Below are positions 1-5,278 of a DNA stretch of 6,597 bases, one piece after another. A program made the translations under genes and the position numbers. The stretch covers positions 1 through 6,597 of the forward strand of contig JACCZJ010000376.1 of assembly GCA_013696065.1 (NCBI GenBank). Direction: 5' to 3'. The notes below the pieces were generated by a model. That model worked only from the letters and a program-made list of their open reading frames with translations. It was not told where the DNA came from and ran no database searches. The first letter of the stretch is position 1. Each line of letters starts with the position of its first letter. The DNA is from Nocardioidaceae bacterium. GTDB taxonomy: Bacteria > Actinomycetota > Actinomycetes > Propionibacteriales > Nocardioidaceae.

Positions 1-502
1 CACCAAGGATCAGGCCTACTGCGGCCCCCGCCCCAGACATGGCTGCGTAGACAGCGAATGCACGGTTGCGTTCCGTGCCCGCGGGAAAGGTGGTCGTGAT
101 CAGGGCCAGCGCTGTGGGGCTAGCGATAGCGGCGCCCACGCCTTGTAGGCCGCGTGCGGCGAGGAGCAACTCCGGTGTTTGCGCAAGCCCCCCGAGCAGC
201 GACGCCAACGCGAATAGCAACACACCGATCATGAAGACCTTGCGCCGCCCGTACAGGTCACCGAGTCGGCCGCCGAGGAGCAGCAGGCCGCCAAACGTGA
301 GGGTGTAGCCGGTGATGATCCACGACTGCCCTCCGGCGGTGAAGCCGAGCTCCTTGACGATGTGGGGGATCGCGATGTTTGCGATGGTGCTGTCGAGCAC
401 CACCATCAACTGGGCGAGTGAGATCACAGTCAGAGCTGCGCCGAGATGGCGGCGACCGCCAACGGGCGCGGACGGCTCTATCTGTTCGGCAATCGTGCTC
501 AT
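1..502 (-). CDS. DHA2-type (14-TMS) MFS drug efflux transporter, N-terminal part; truncated by window edge
   Basis: This is a proton-driven multidrug exporter of the inner membrane, and only the first 167 codons are visible. Translated from the ATG at 502, it shows a short polar N-terminus (about residues 1-19). TM1 carries the DHA2 signature LDSTIANIAIP (36-46, with D37). Motif A follows as GGRLGDLYGRRK (77-88) in the TM2-TM3 loop, then ARGLQGVGAAIASPTAL in TM4, and the start of a motif-C-like Gly/Ala-rich segment (AAMSGAGAAVGLILG) at the edge. These motifs are typical of the EmrB/QacA family. The start overlaps the tetR stop as ATGA, and AAGGAAG lies 8 nt upstream inside tetR, so translation is probably coupled to the repressor. 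The substrate cannot be told from sequence. The family is clear; the drug-efflux role is inferred from the family and the TetR neighbour. Confidence 0.93.
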   Translation of the reverse strand, partial: MSTIAEQIEPSAPVGGRRHLGAALTVISLAQLMVVLDSTIANIAIPHIVKELGFTAGGQSWIITGYTLTFGGLLLLGGRLGDLYGRRKVFMIGVLLFALASLLGGLAQTPELLLAARGLQGVGAAIASPTALALITTTFPAGTERNRAFAVYAAMSGAGAAVGLILG

Positions 503-1116
503 GCTCGCTTCTTCCTTCTTGGCCGGGTGGGTGGCCGCCGGGTGGCAGCGGGGATGACGATCTCGTCGATGATTTTGGCCACCATCTGTTCGTCTACGGG
601 TTTCCGCAGCACGAATGACCGGTGAACGATGATCGCGGGTAGCAGCGACGTCAGCAGGTCGAGGTCGACGTCCGCGCGGATCTCGCCGCGACGGCGCGCA
701 TCCTCGTAGATGGACCGCAGCACAGCAATGCGCGGATTGAGGAACCGCTGCTGGAACGCCTCGGCAAACTCCTCGTCGCGGTGCAGTGCAGTCAGCACCG
801 CTGCCATCACGCCGAGCGGCTTGTCGTCGGCGAGGCCGCCTTTGCAGCAGGCTGCCTCGAGCAAATCGCCACGCAGCGATCCCGTCCGAGGGGCGACGAG
901 TTCGGTATGCGGCTCGTGGACCCGGACGATGGCTTCCATGACGAGCTCAGCTTTGGAGGCCCAACGCCGGTAGAGGGTGGCCTTGCTGGCCTTGGCCGCC
1001 GCAGCAACGGCGTCCATCGTCAGCCGGTCGTACCCAGCCGAAGCGAGCAGCTCGACGGTGGCGTCGAAAATCTCCGCCTCGCGGTCACCTTCGACACGCG
1101 GCCGAGTGTCCGGCAT
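499..1116 (-). CDS. TetR/AcrR-family transcriptional repressor, probable local regulator of the efflux pump
   Basis: This is a DNA-binding repressor of 205 residues, a normal length for TetR proteins. The N-terminal three-helix DNA-binding domain is easily seen: EAEIFDATVELLASAGYDRLT, then the helix-turn-helix MDAVAAAAKASKATLYRRW (about 34-52), then SKAELVMEAI. The C-terminal half is the variable ligand-binding and dimerisation domain, ending in a basic tail (RPRRKKRA). Start choice is uncertain. The ATG at 1116 gives a typical N-terminus (MPDTRPRVEG) but has no clear Shine-Dalgarno. An in-frame TTG at 1137, with a weak GAAAGAA 5 nt upstream, would add seven residues, and a GTG at 1125 is also in frame. 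The stop overlaps the MFS start by 4 bp. A near-perfect palindrome lies 57 bp upstream, so autoregulation together with the pump is likely (inference). Confidence 0.93.
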   Translation of the reverse strand: MPDTRPRVEGDREAEIFDATVELLASAGYDRLTMDAVAAAAKASKATLYRRWASKAELVMEAIVRVHEPHTELVAPRTGSLRGDLLEAACCKGGLADDKPLGVMAAVLTALHRDEEFAEAFQQRFLNPRIAVLRSIYEDARRRGEIRADVDLDLLTSLLPAIIVHRSFVLRKPVDEQMVAKIIDEIVIPAATRRPPTRPRRKKRA

Positions 1117-1173
1117 GCGCTGCACTGAGCGGATCAACGGCGTTCTTTCGATCGGATCTGGGGCGGCACCTAT

Positions 1174-1198
1174 ATGAAACGGAACGGTTTCGTTTCAT
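1174..1198. promoter_or_regulatory. Candidate TetR operator, 25-bp palindrome
   Basis: The 25-bp sequence has 12-bp arms around a central base, and 11 of the 12 arm positions are complementary. The outer arms are ATGAAACG and CGTTTCAT, and the inner part is AAC/GTT with one mismatch. Within it one GAAAC (1176-1180) and two abutting GTTTC boxes (1187-1191, 1192-1196) can be counted. It is the only such palindrome in the gap between the FUSC gene and tetR, where a self-repressing TetR would bind. A TATA stretch lies at its tetR-proximal edge, so binding would be expected to cover the promoter. The structure is seen directly; binding by this TetR is inferred. Confidence 0.75.
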
Positions 1199-1241
1199 CC
1201 ACACTAGGCATGCAATACGGCGCTAGCAAGTCGATTCCTGC

Positions 1242-2348
1242 TCACGGACGTGGCGGGAAAACGCTCACGGCCTCCGCGTAGCTCATGCCGACGAGTTCCA
1301 ACAGATCTACCGCCAACGATCGCATCTGCGCGAGCACCACCGCAGCAGACAGGGTGAGGGGCTCGCTGGCGCCACTTGTCGCTTCGGCGATCTCGACAAG
1401 ATGAGCCTTGGCCACCTCGGGCGAGCGGTTCTCGGCGAGTTCACGGGCAATGGTCTCGGTGGCGTCGGTGAGTTCGTCGAGCAGCCGTAGATAGTCCGGC
1501 GGCATGGTCTCATCTAGTCGTGCGCTGACCAATACTCGCCGGATCAACACTCGGGAGGTCCGCATTGCTCGGTCCAGGGGTTCGACTAACTCGGCGATCG
1601 ACCGCACCTGATCCTTGTGTCCGCGCCGAAATGGCGATGACCGAACCACCTCGAGTCCCTCCTGGGCTGCTGCCCGCAGCTCGCTCAGCAGTGTCTCGGT
1701 CTCGCGGATTCGGTGAAGGGTGTTCGCCGCGTGATCGGCGTCCGTCTCATCCGCACTTTCGCGTGCCGAGCGGAGCAATCGCGCGAGCTCCCAGGCGACT
1801 CTTGCGGCCGCCTCACGCGGCCTCCGGAGCGGCGCACCGGGTACGACAGTGGCTGCTACCAAGGCCACGCCGCCGCCGATGAGGGCGTCCACGATGCGGC
1901 TGACATCGCCGCCGGGAACCACCAAACCCGTGACGATGATCGACTGAACGGCAGCCTGGGTGATGAAGAGGACTCCGGCATCGAGCAACACCGCCGCCGC
2001 CATCGCGAGCATCACGACGACTGCGATCTGCCAGGATCCCCTGCCCACCAAGCCGGTGAGGAGGTCGGCGACGCCGATCCCGACAGCCACCCCGACTGTG
2101 ACCTCGGCGACCCGGCGGCGACGCTGGCCATACGACGTGCCGAGACACACCACTGCGGCCACGGGGGCGAAGAACGGGGAGGGGTGGCCGAAGAGCTGGC
2201 TGGCGATCCACCATGCGAACCCGGCGGCGATCCCGCACTGCCCGATCATCCAGGCCTTGGCCTTGAGACGCCGCCGCCTCGCGGCGAGCGAGAGCCGTCC
2301 GCGCTGCCACGCGCGGTCGCCGATGATCGCCAGGTCCACGGGAGACAT
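1242..2348 (-). CDS. FUSC-family (aromatic acid exporter-like) integral membrane protein
   Basis: This 368-residue protein has two parts. The N-terminal half has a basic pre-membrane stretch (RRRRLKAK, 24-31) followed by about six hydrophobic segments (roughly 33-53, 58-74, 80-101, 106-123, 126-145, 150-170). It includes the FFAPVAAVVCLGTSYGQRRRR stretch (59-79) typical of FUSC/ArAE (fusaric acid or aromatic acid exporter) proteins. The C-terminal half (about 171-368) is soluble, charged and helical, probably cytoplasmic. It is about half the size of the full AaeB/PET family transporters, as is common for actinobacterial one-module members that probably work as oligomers. Transport of aromatic acids is only a family-level guess. 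The start ATG at 2348 has no obvious Shine-Dalgarno. It is divergent from the aldo/keto reductase (59-bp gap) and upstream of tetR on the same strand, but the gap and the palindrome suggest a separate transcription unit. Confidence 0.85.
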   Translation of the reverse strand: MSPVDLAIIGDRAWQRGRLSLAARRRRLKAKAWMIGQCGIAAGFAWWIASQLFGHPSPFFAPVAAVVCLGTSYGQRRRRVAEVTVGVAVGIGVADLLTGLVGRGSWQIAVVVMLAMAAAVLLDAGVLFITQAAVQSIIVTGLVVPGGDVSRIVDALIGGGVALVAATVVPGAPLRRPREAAARVAWELARLLRSARESADETDADHAANTLHRIRETETLLSELRAAAQEGLEVVRSSPFRRGHKDQVRSIAELVEPLDRAMRTSRVLIRRVLVSARLDETMPPDYLRLLDELTDATETIARELAENRSPEVAKAHLVEIAEATSGASEPLTLSAAVVLAQMRSLAVDLLELVGMSYAEAVSVFPPRP

Positions 2349-2407
2349 GGTGACATCATGGCGGCGTCGGGAGGTGTGGGGTTGGGGGTCGCGGGTATTG
2401 AGGGGGC

Positions 2408-3259
2408 ATGAAGACTCGACAACTCGGAGACGTCCAGGTCAGTGCAATCGGCATGGGTGCCATGCCGTTGACCACTGACAAACGCCCAACCACGGCACAA
2501 GCCATCGCCACCGTGCACGCCGCCCTCGACGCGGGGGTGACGCTGTTCGACACCGCCGACGCATACACCCCGTCGGACCAGGGCCCAGGAGCCAACGAAG
2601 AGGTGTTGGCCGAGGCATTCAAGGCGTACGGCGAGATGCCCGACATCATTGTCGCCACCAAGGGCGGACACACCCGCGATGGGGCGGAGTGGGGCGTCAA
2701 CGGCCGTCCTGAGTACCTCCGCTCAGCCTGCGAGGCATCGTTGCGCCGCCTCGGCATGGACGCCGTCGACCTTTACCAGCACCACCGGCCTGACCCAGAT
2801 GTCCCCTACGAAGAGACAATGGGGGGTCTCAAGGCCCTCTACGACGACGGCCTCATCAAGCGAGCCGGCATCTCCAACGCCAACCCGGACCAGATCCGCC
2901 AAGCGCACGAGATCTTGGGGGATGCGCTGGTCTCGGTACAGAACGAGTACTCACCGAGGTTCCGCAGCAGCGAGCCAGAGATCGACGTATGCGATGAGCT
3001 CGGTCTGGCCTACTTGCCCTGGAGCCCGTTGGGTGGCATGACTGAGGCCAAGAACCTCGGCTCTGACTTCGACGTCTTCGCCGAGGTAGCCGACGCCCAT
3101 GGCGTAAGCCCGCAGCGTGTCTGTCTGGCGTGGCAGCTCTCCCGGTCGGGCCAGATGATCCCCATCCCTGGCGCCAGTCGGCCTGAGTCCATCCGCGACT
3201 GTGTCGAGGCGGTCGATCTCACGCTGAGCGACGAGGAGCTCAAGAAACTCTCCGCGTGA
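2408..3259 (+). CDS. Aldo/keto reductase (NADPH-dependent oxidoreductase)
   Basis: This is a cytoplasmic single-domain (beta/alpha)8-barrel enzyme of 283 residues that reduces aldehydes or ketones with NAD(P)H. The AKR catalytic tetrad can be placed as D48 and Y53 in FDTADAY, K85 in VATKGG, and H126 in DLYQHHRPDP. Other family marks are the N-terminal LGMGAMPL-like hairpin (IGMGAMPLT, 14-22), GISNANPDQI, the NEYSP segment, the PWSPLGGM turn, and the C-terminal cofactor-binding motif IPIPGASRPESI. A strong Shine-Dalgarno (GAGGGGG) ends 1 nt before the ATG, with its core a few bases further upstream. It has no partner in an operon: the FUSC gene is divergent and the next gene has its own leader. 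A shared bidirectional control region with FUSC is possible. The physiological substrate is unknown, since AKRs of this size act on many carbonyls. Confidence 0.93.
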   Translation: MKTRQLGDVQVSAIGMGAMPLTTDKRPTTAQAIATVHAALDAGVTLFDTADAYTPSDQGPGANEEVLAEAFKAYGEMPDIIVATKGGHTRDGAEWGVNGRPEYLRSACEASLRRLGMDAVDLYQHHRPDPDVPYEETMGGLKALYDDGLIKRAGISNANPDQIRQAHEILGDALVSVQNEYSPRFRSSEPEIDVCDELGLAYLPWSPLGGMTEAKNLGSDFDVFAEVADAHGVSPQRVCLAWQLSRSGQMIPIPGASRPESIRDCVEAVDLTLSDEELKKLSA

Positions 3260-3313
3260 GCGTTCGGGAGTCGTGACCTGAAGTGGGACCACGGCTTCCC
3301 TGTGTAGCAGGGC

Positions 3314-3343
3314 TTGCTGGTGAGGGAATCCGTCACGTACCCT
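3314..3343 (+). promoter_or_regulatory. Candidate promoter for the riboswitch-rpf transcript
   Basis: TTGCTG (3314-3319) and TACCCT (3338-3343, fitting the actinobacterial TANNNT -10 pattern) are separated by 18 bp. The predicted start would fall near 3350, just before the hairpin and riboswitch that lead into the Rpf gene. The -35 and -10 are partial matches only, so this is a weak prediction supported mainly by position. Confidence 0.35.
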
Positions 3344-3346
3344 CAC
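3320..3346 (+). repeat. Inverted repeat GTGAGGG / CCCTCAC
   Basis: Perfect 7-bp arms (3320-3326 and 3340-3346) enclose a 13-nt loop, 60 bp after the aldo/keto reductase stop. There is no following T-run, so it is not a classic intrinsic terminator. It overlaps the candidate rpf promoter, so it may instead be an operator-like site or the 3' end structure of the upstream transcript. Confidence 0.5.
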
Positions 3347-3372
3347 AGGATCCTCTCCACGAGAGGATGCCT
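3347..3372 (+). repeat. Hairpin directly before the riboswitch
   Basis: ATCCTCTC (3350-3357) and GAGAGGAT (3361-3368) form a perfect 8-bp stem with a CAC loop. It can be extended by AGG/CCT across a bulged G. The extension shares the bases 3369-3372 that form riboswitch P1, so the extended form and P1 exclude each other. It may protect the 5' end or take part in switching. Confidence 0.55.
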
Positions 3373-3563
3373 GAGCGGAACGCCGAGTCCTACCCTCCGC
3401 ACCAGGCAGCGACCATCAGCATTGGGGTAGGAACGGAGGACCCGTGATTTCGGCTCCCCAGACCAACGTCTGAGGAGCCTCGGGGTGAAGTTGAGTGACC
3501 GCTTCGGCGCTCACGCAACCGGGCGTACCTTTCCGTCCGAACCCGACAGCTCACTTCGCAGGC
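3369..3563 (+). promoter_or_regulatory. ydaO-type cyclic-di-AMP riboswitch
   Basis: The leader matches the ydaO/yuaA riboswitch class by several conserved blocks in the right order: GAACGCCGAGTCC (3378-3390), GGAGGACCCG (3435-3444), CGGGGTGAAG (3481-3490), and the hallmark stretch CCGAACCCGACAGCTCAC followed by TTCGCAGGCG (3537-3564). Helices are supported by complementarity. P1 is GCCTG (3369-3373) with CAGGC (3559-3563). One arm is TCCTACCC (3388-3395) with GGGTAGGA (3425-3432). A long arm is GGCTCC (3452-3457) with GGAGCC (3474-3479), with inner CAGAC/GTCTG. A hairpin lies at about 3490-3518. This class binds c-di-AMP and generally turns expression off. Control of rpf genes by it is known in Actinobacteria, e.g. 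Streptomyces coelicolor rpfA. It fills most of the 321-bp gap between genes. Confidence 0.9.
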
Positions 3564-3566
3564 GAC

Positions 3567-3573
3567 AGGAAGG
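3567..3573 (+). promoter_or_regulatory. Ribosome binding site of the rpf-like gene, adjoining riboswitch P1
   Basis: AGGAAGG lies 7 nt before the ATG at 3581 and 3 nt after the 3' strand of P1. It fixes the start at 3581 rather than the in-frame GTG at 3485, which lies inside the riboswitch. GACAGGAAGG (3564-3573) can pair with CCTTTCCGTC (3528-3537) at 9 of 10 positions (one G-U), which would hide the site. Confidence 0.75.
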
Positions 3574-3580
3574 CTCTGCC

Positions 3581-4069
3581 ATGTCGCCTCGCCCCCGCGC
3601 GATCTCATCCAGTCCACTCCGCCGCGTCGCCGTTGCTGCCGCCACCGTGCTGGTGGCGGCCGTACCGTTGGGGTCGACGGGCAGCCCCGCGAACGCCGCC
3701 ACGGACCGCACGTGGAACCGCCTCGCTAACTGCGAATCAGGGGGCAACTGGCAGATCAACACCGGCAACGGTTATTACGGCGGCCTCCAGTTCAGCTCCG
3801 GGACGTGGCTTGCCTACAACGGCAGTAAGTACGCTAGCCGTGCCGATCTCGCCACCCGTGAAGAGCAGATCGACATTGCCGAGAAGGTGCTGAAGGGTCA
3901 GGGCTGGGGCGCCTGGCCAGCCTGCTCGGCTGCGCTCGGCCTGGATCATGCCGATGCCGTCGCGACGGATGAGACGTTGCACGCCGAGTTGCAACGCCCG
4001 TGGCGCTACCGCAGCGTTGAAGACCGTGGCCACGTCACCCCTCAGACCGCGATCACCATCCCCAAATAG
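3581..4069 (+). CDS. Secreted resuscitation-promoting factor (Rpf)-like cell-wall hydrolase (transglycosylase-like domain)
   Basis: This is a muralytic enzyme that cleaves peptidoglycan outside the membrane; Rpf proteins stimulate growth of dormant actinobacterial cells. It has 162 residues. A Sec signal peptide has a basic N-region (RPRAISSSPLRR), a hydrophobic core of about 16-33, and a likely cleavage near SPANA-A (39/40). The Rpf domain (about 42-117) begins WNRLANCESGGNW, with catalytic Glu E52 next to C51. It continues with INTGNGYYGGLQFSSGTW and ends GQGWGAWPAC, where C115 is the expected disulfide partner of C51. A tail of about 45 residues (118-162) matches no domain I know; there is no LysM or G5 domain. 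It is preceded by a c-di-AMP riboswitch, so expression should follow c-di-AMP levels (established for the class). It stands alone and converges on the lipoprotein gene across the repeat cluster. Confidence 0.94.
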   Translation: MSPRPRAISSSPLRRVAVAAATVLVAAVPLGSTGSPANAATDRTWNRLANCESGGNWQINTGNGYYGGLQFSSGTWLAYNGSKYASRADLATREEQIDIAEKVLKGQGWGAWPACSAALGLDHADAVATDETLHAELQRPWRYRSVEDRGHVTPQTAITIPK

Positions 4070-4082
4070 CCCCCCTCTCTCT

Positions 4083-4148
4083 CCGTTGAGAGGCCAGTTA
4101 CCTCCGTTCGAGAGGCCAGTTACCTCCCTAGAAGGGCCAGTTACCTCC
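4083..4148 (+). repeat. Three tandem direct copies of a 21-22 bp intergenic repeat
   Basis: The copies begin at about 4083, 4105 and 4127. All three contain the exact 14-mer GGCCAGTTACCTCC (4092-4105, 4114-4127, 4135-4148), with periods of 22 and 21 bp. The first two carry the full left half (CCGTTGAGAGG and CCGTTCGAGAGG) and the third is diverged (CCTAGAAGG). Each unit also contains a short internal palindrome (GAGG/CCTC), and CCTCTC just upstream (4074-4079) can pair with GAGAGG of the first unit. The block starts 14 bp after the rpf stop codon. Confidence 0.85.
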
Positions 4149-4166
4149 CGACGAACGCGTGGCATC

Positions 4167-4303
4167 GGGCGCTAAGTGACCTCTCAACGGTCTCGGTGTT
4201 GGAGGGGCATCGCCCTTCATCGATTGGGCGCTAACTGACCTCTCGACGGGTGTTAAGGGGTGAGTGCCGTTCAACGGTGGGGAGGTGAGTGACCTCTCAA
4301 CGG
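4167..4303 (-). repeat. Four inverted copies of the same intergenic repeat
   Basis: Units lie at 4167-4190, 4226-4249, 4257-4277 (diverged) and 4282-4303. Read on the minus strand they begin CCGTTGAGAGGTCA or CCGTCGAGAGGTCA, matching the left half of the direct copies. The last unit matches the first direct copy at 19 of 22 positions. Two units end in TTAGCGCCC instead of TTACCTC. The direct and inverted blocks can fold on each other in RNA and so may act as a two-way transcription stop between the convergent genes. The spacer at 4191-4225 also holds small GC hairpins (GGGC/GCCC, CGCCC/GGGCG). Confidence 0.85.
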
Positions 4304-5202
4304 GATTTGATGAGGGCGTGGGCTGCCGCCTGGAGCGAGAGCTCGATCGGGGTGCGACCGGGTGGGTAGTTATAGTCCTGCCCCACGCTCGTCATCACCA
4401 GATACGTCATTGTGTCGCCGTCCGCGACGAATCCTTCAGCAACGAACCACGCTGCATTGGGGTCGCCCTCGACCGGTCCGTATGTAGACAGCCAGTGCAC
4501 GCCTACTCCCACATCGGTGGGCGTCTCCGCGGGACCCCCCACCTTGACGCGCTTCAGCCCGAGTCCACTGCGCGCATGGGTGGCGCAGTCCCGCTGCCAG
4601 GTGAGGAGAACGTCGGAGGCGGTTCGCGCGGTCTGCTCATCGGGTAGAACGGCTGTCAACTGAACCGCCGCCTCGGTGTCGGCCAAGTCACTGACGAAGT
4701 CTGTCCGGTGCTCCGCGACGGCACCGATGGCGGTCAGCGGCGACTGGAGGCAAAGGCCAGGGAGGTGTTGACCGGGTCCGGGGCCGGAATCTGCCTGTTG
4801 CCAGACCCACTCGTCGTTGAATCCGGGAAGCGCGGCCGCTGGAATCCGCGATTTGCGGGCTCGCTCAGGTCTGCTGTCGCCTCCCTGACCCGGGGGAGGG
4901 GTTGCCGCGGTGCTGGGCGCCGGCAGGGATGACGTGCTGGGCAGCTCGGTTGTCTTAGAATCGCTGGGAGCCGACGGCGAGCCAGTGGCTTGCGTTGGGG
5001 TCGGCTCATCTGTGGCGGTCGGATCAACTGGAGTGGTCGTTGCTGGCACTGACTCAGAAATCGCGGCGGAGCCGGATTCGCTTCCGGTGGTCGGCGTCCT
5101 CGCCCCCGTGTCGGAGACATCAGCGCAACCGGCGAGAGCCATCATCGTCGCGGCGAGCGATCCCAGGGCATAGCCGGTGCGTCGAGTGGGCTGACGTGTC
5201 AT
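4297..5202 (-). CDS. Secreted lipoprotein with Ser/Thr/Pro-rich linker and extracellular sensor-like domain
   Basis: This 301-residue protein is probably anchored in the outer leaflet of the cytoplasmic membrane. The N-terminus has an Arg-rich start (MTRQPTRR), a hydrophobic core and a lipobox LAGC, with C26 as the lipidated cysteine. Residues 28-115 are a low-complexity Thr/Ser/Pro/Ala linker that would span the cell wall. The C-terminal domain (about 120-301) begins LPGFNDEWVW and has two cysteines (C151 in GLCLQS and C206 in QRDCATH), possibly a disulfide. It resembles in layout, but not certainly in family, the PknH-like extracellular sensor domains of actinobacterial lipoproteins; its function is unknown. 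There is no clear Shine-Dalgarno, and a -10-like GATACT lies 5 nt before the ATG, so translation may be leaderless. The stop codon lies inside the last intergenic repeat unit. RNase D lies 76 bp upstream on the same strand. Confidence 0.85.
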   Translation of the reverse strand: MTRQPTRRTGYALGSLAATMMALAGCADVSDTGARTPTTGSESGSAAISESVPATTTPVDPTATDEPTPTQATGSPSAPSDSKTTELPSTSSLPAPSTAATPPPGQGGDSRPERARKSRIPAAALPGFNDEWVWQQADSGPGPGQHLPGLCLQSPLTAIGAVAEHRTDFVSDLADTEAAVQLTAVLPDEQTARTASDVLLTWQRDCATHARSGLGLKRVKVGGPAETPTDVGVGVHWLSTYGPVEGDPNAAWFVAEGFVADGDTMTYLVMTSVGQDYNYPPGRTPIELSLQAAAHALIKSR

Positions 5203-5207
5203 GACTC

Positions 5208-5213
5208 AGTATC
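5208..5213 (-). promoter_or_regulatory. Possible -10 element of a leaderless lipoprotein transcript
   Basis: GATACT on the minus strand, preceded by CT, ends 5 nt before the ATG at 5202. That distance would put transcription start at or very near the start codon, as in the many leaderless genes of Actinobacteria, and would explain the missing Shine-Dalgarno. No convincing -35 is seen. Confidence 0.25.
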
Positions 5214-5278
5214 AGGCGGGGGACTCGCTGTCGCGTTAGGCCGACACGCGTTTCGTCGCGGAGTTTTCCACTCAGACC

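Noticed and set aside
1117..1137. TTG start at 1137 for tetR
   Set aside because: It is possible because of a weak GAAAGAA upstream, but the ATG at 1116 gives a more usual TetR N-terminus. Kept as an alternative, not the main call.
2349..2407. Shared operator in the divergent FUSC/AKR gap
   Set aside because: No palindrome or copy of the 1174-1198 motif is present in these 59 bp.
1713..2411. Long plus-strand open frame (232 codons) opposite the FUSC gene
   Set aside because: Its composition (His/Asp/Arg/Gly-rich) is that of an antisense shadow in high-GC DNA. The minus-strand frame has clear membrane segments and family motifs.
3320..3372. Intrinsic terminator for the aldo/keto reductase gene
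   Set aside because: The hairpins are not followed by a T-run, and they fit better as part of the promoter and leader of the rpf transcript.
3485..3580. N-terminal extension of the Rpf-like protein from an in-frame GTG at 3485
   Set aside because: It would translate conserved riboswitch sequence and bury the signal peptide. A good Shine-Dalgarno and a proper signal peptide support the ATG at 3581.
4083..4303. CRISPR array
   Set aside because: The units are in both orientations, the direct copies abut with no unique spacers, and no cas genes are present.
5203..5278. Terminator between RNase D and the lipoprotein gene
   Set aside because: Only short, imperfect CG-rich inverted repeats are visible (e.g. 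CGAC/GTCG) and no T-run follows, so none can be supported.
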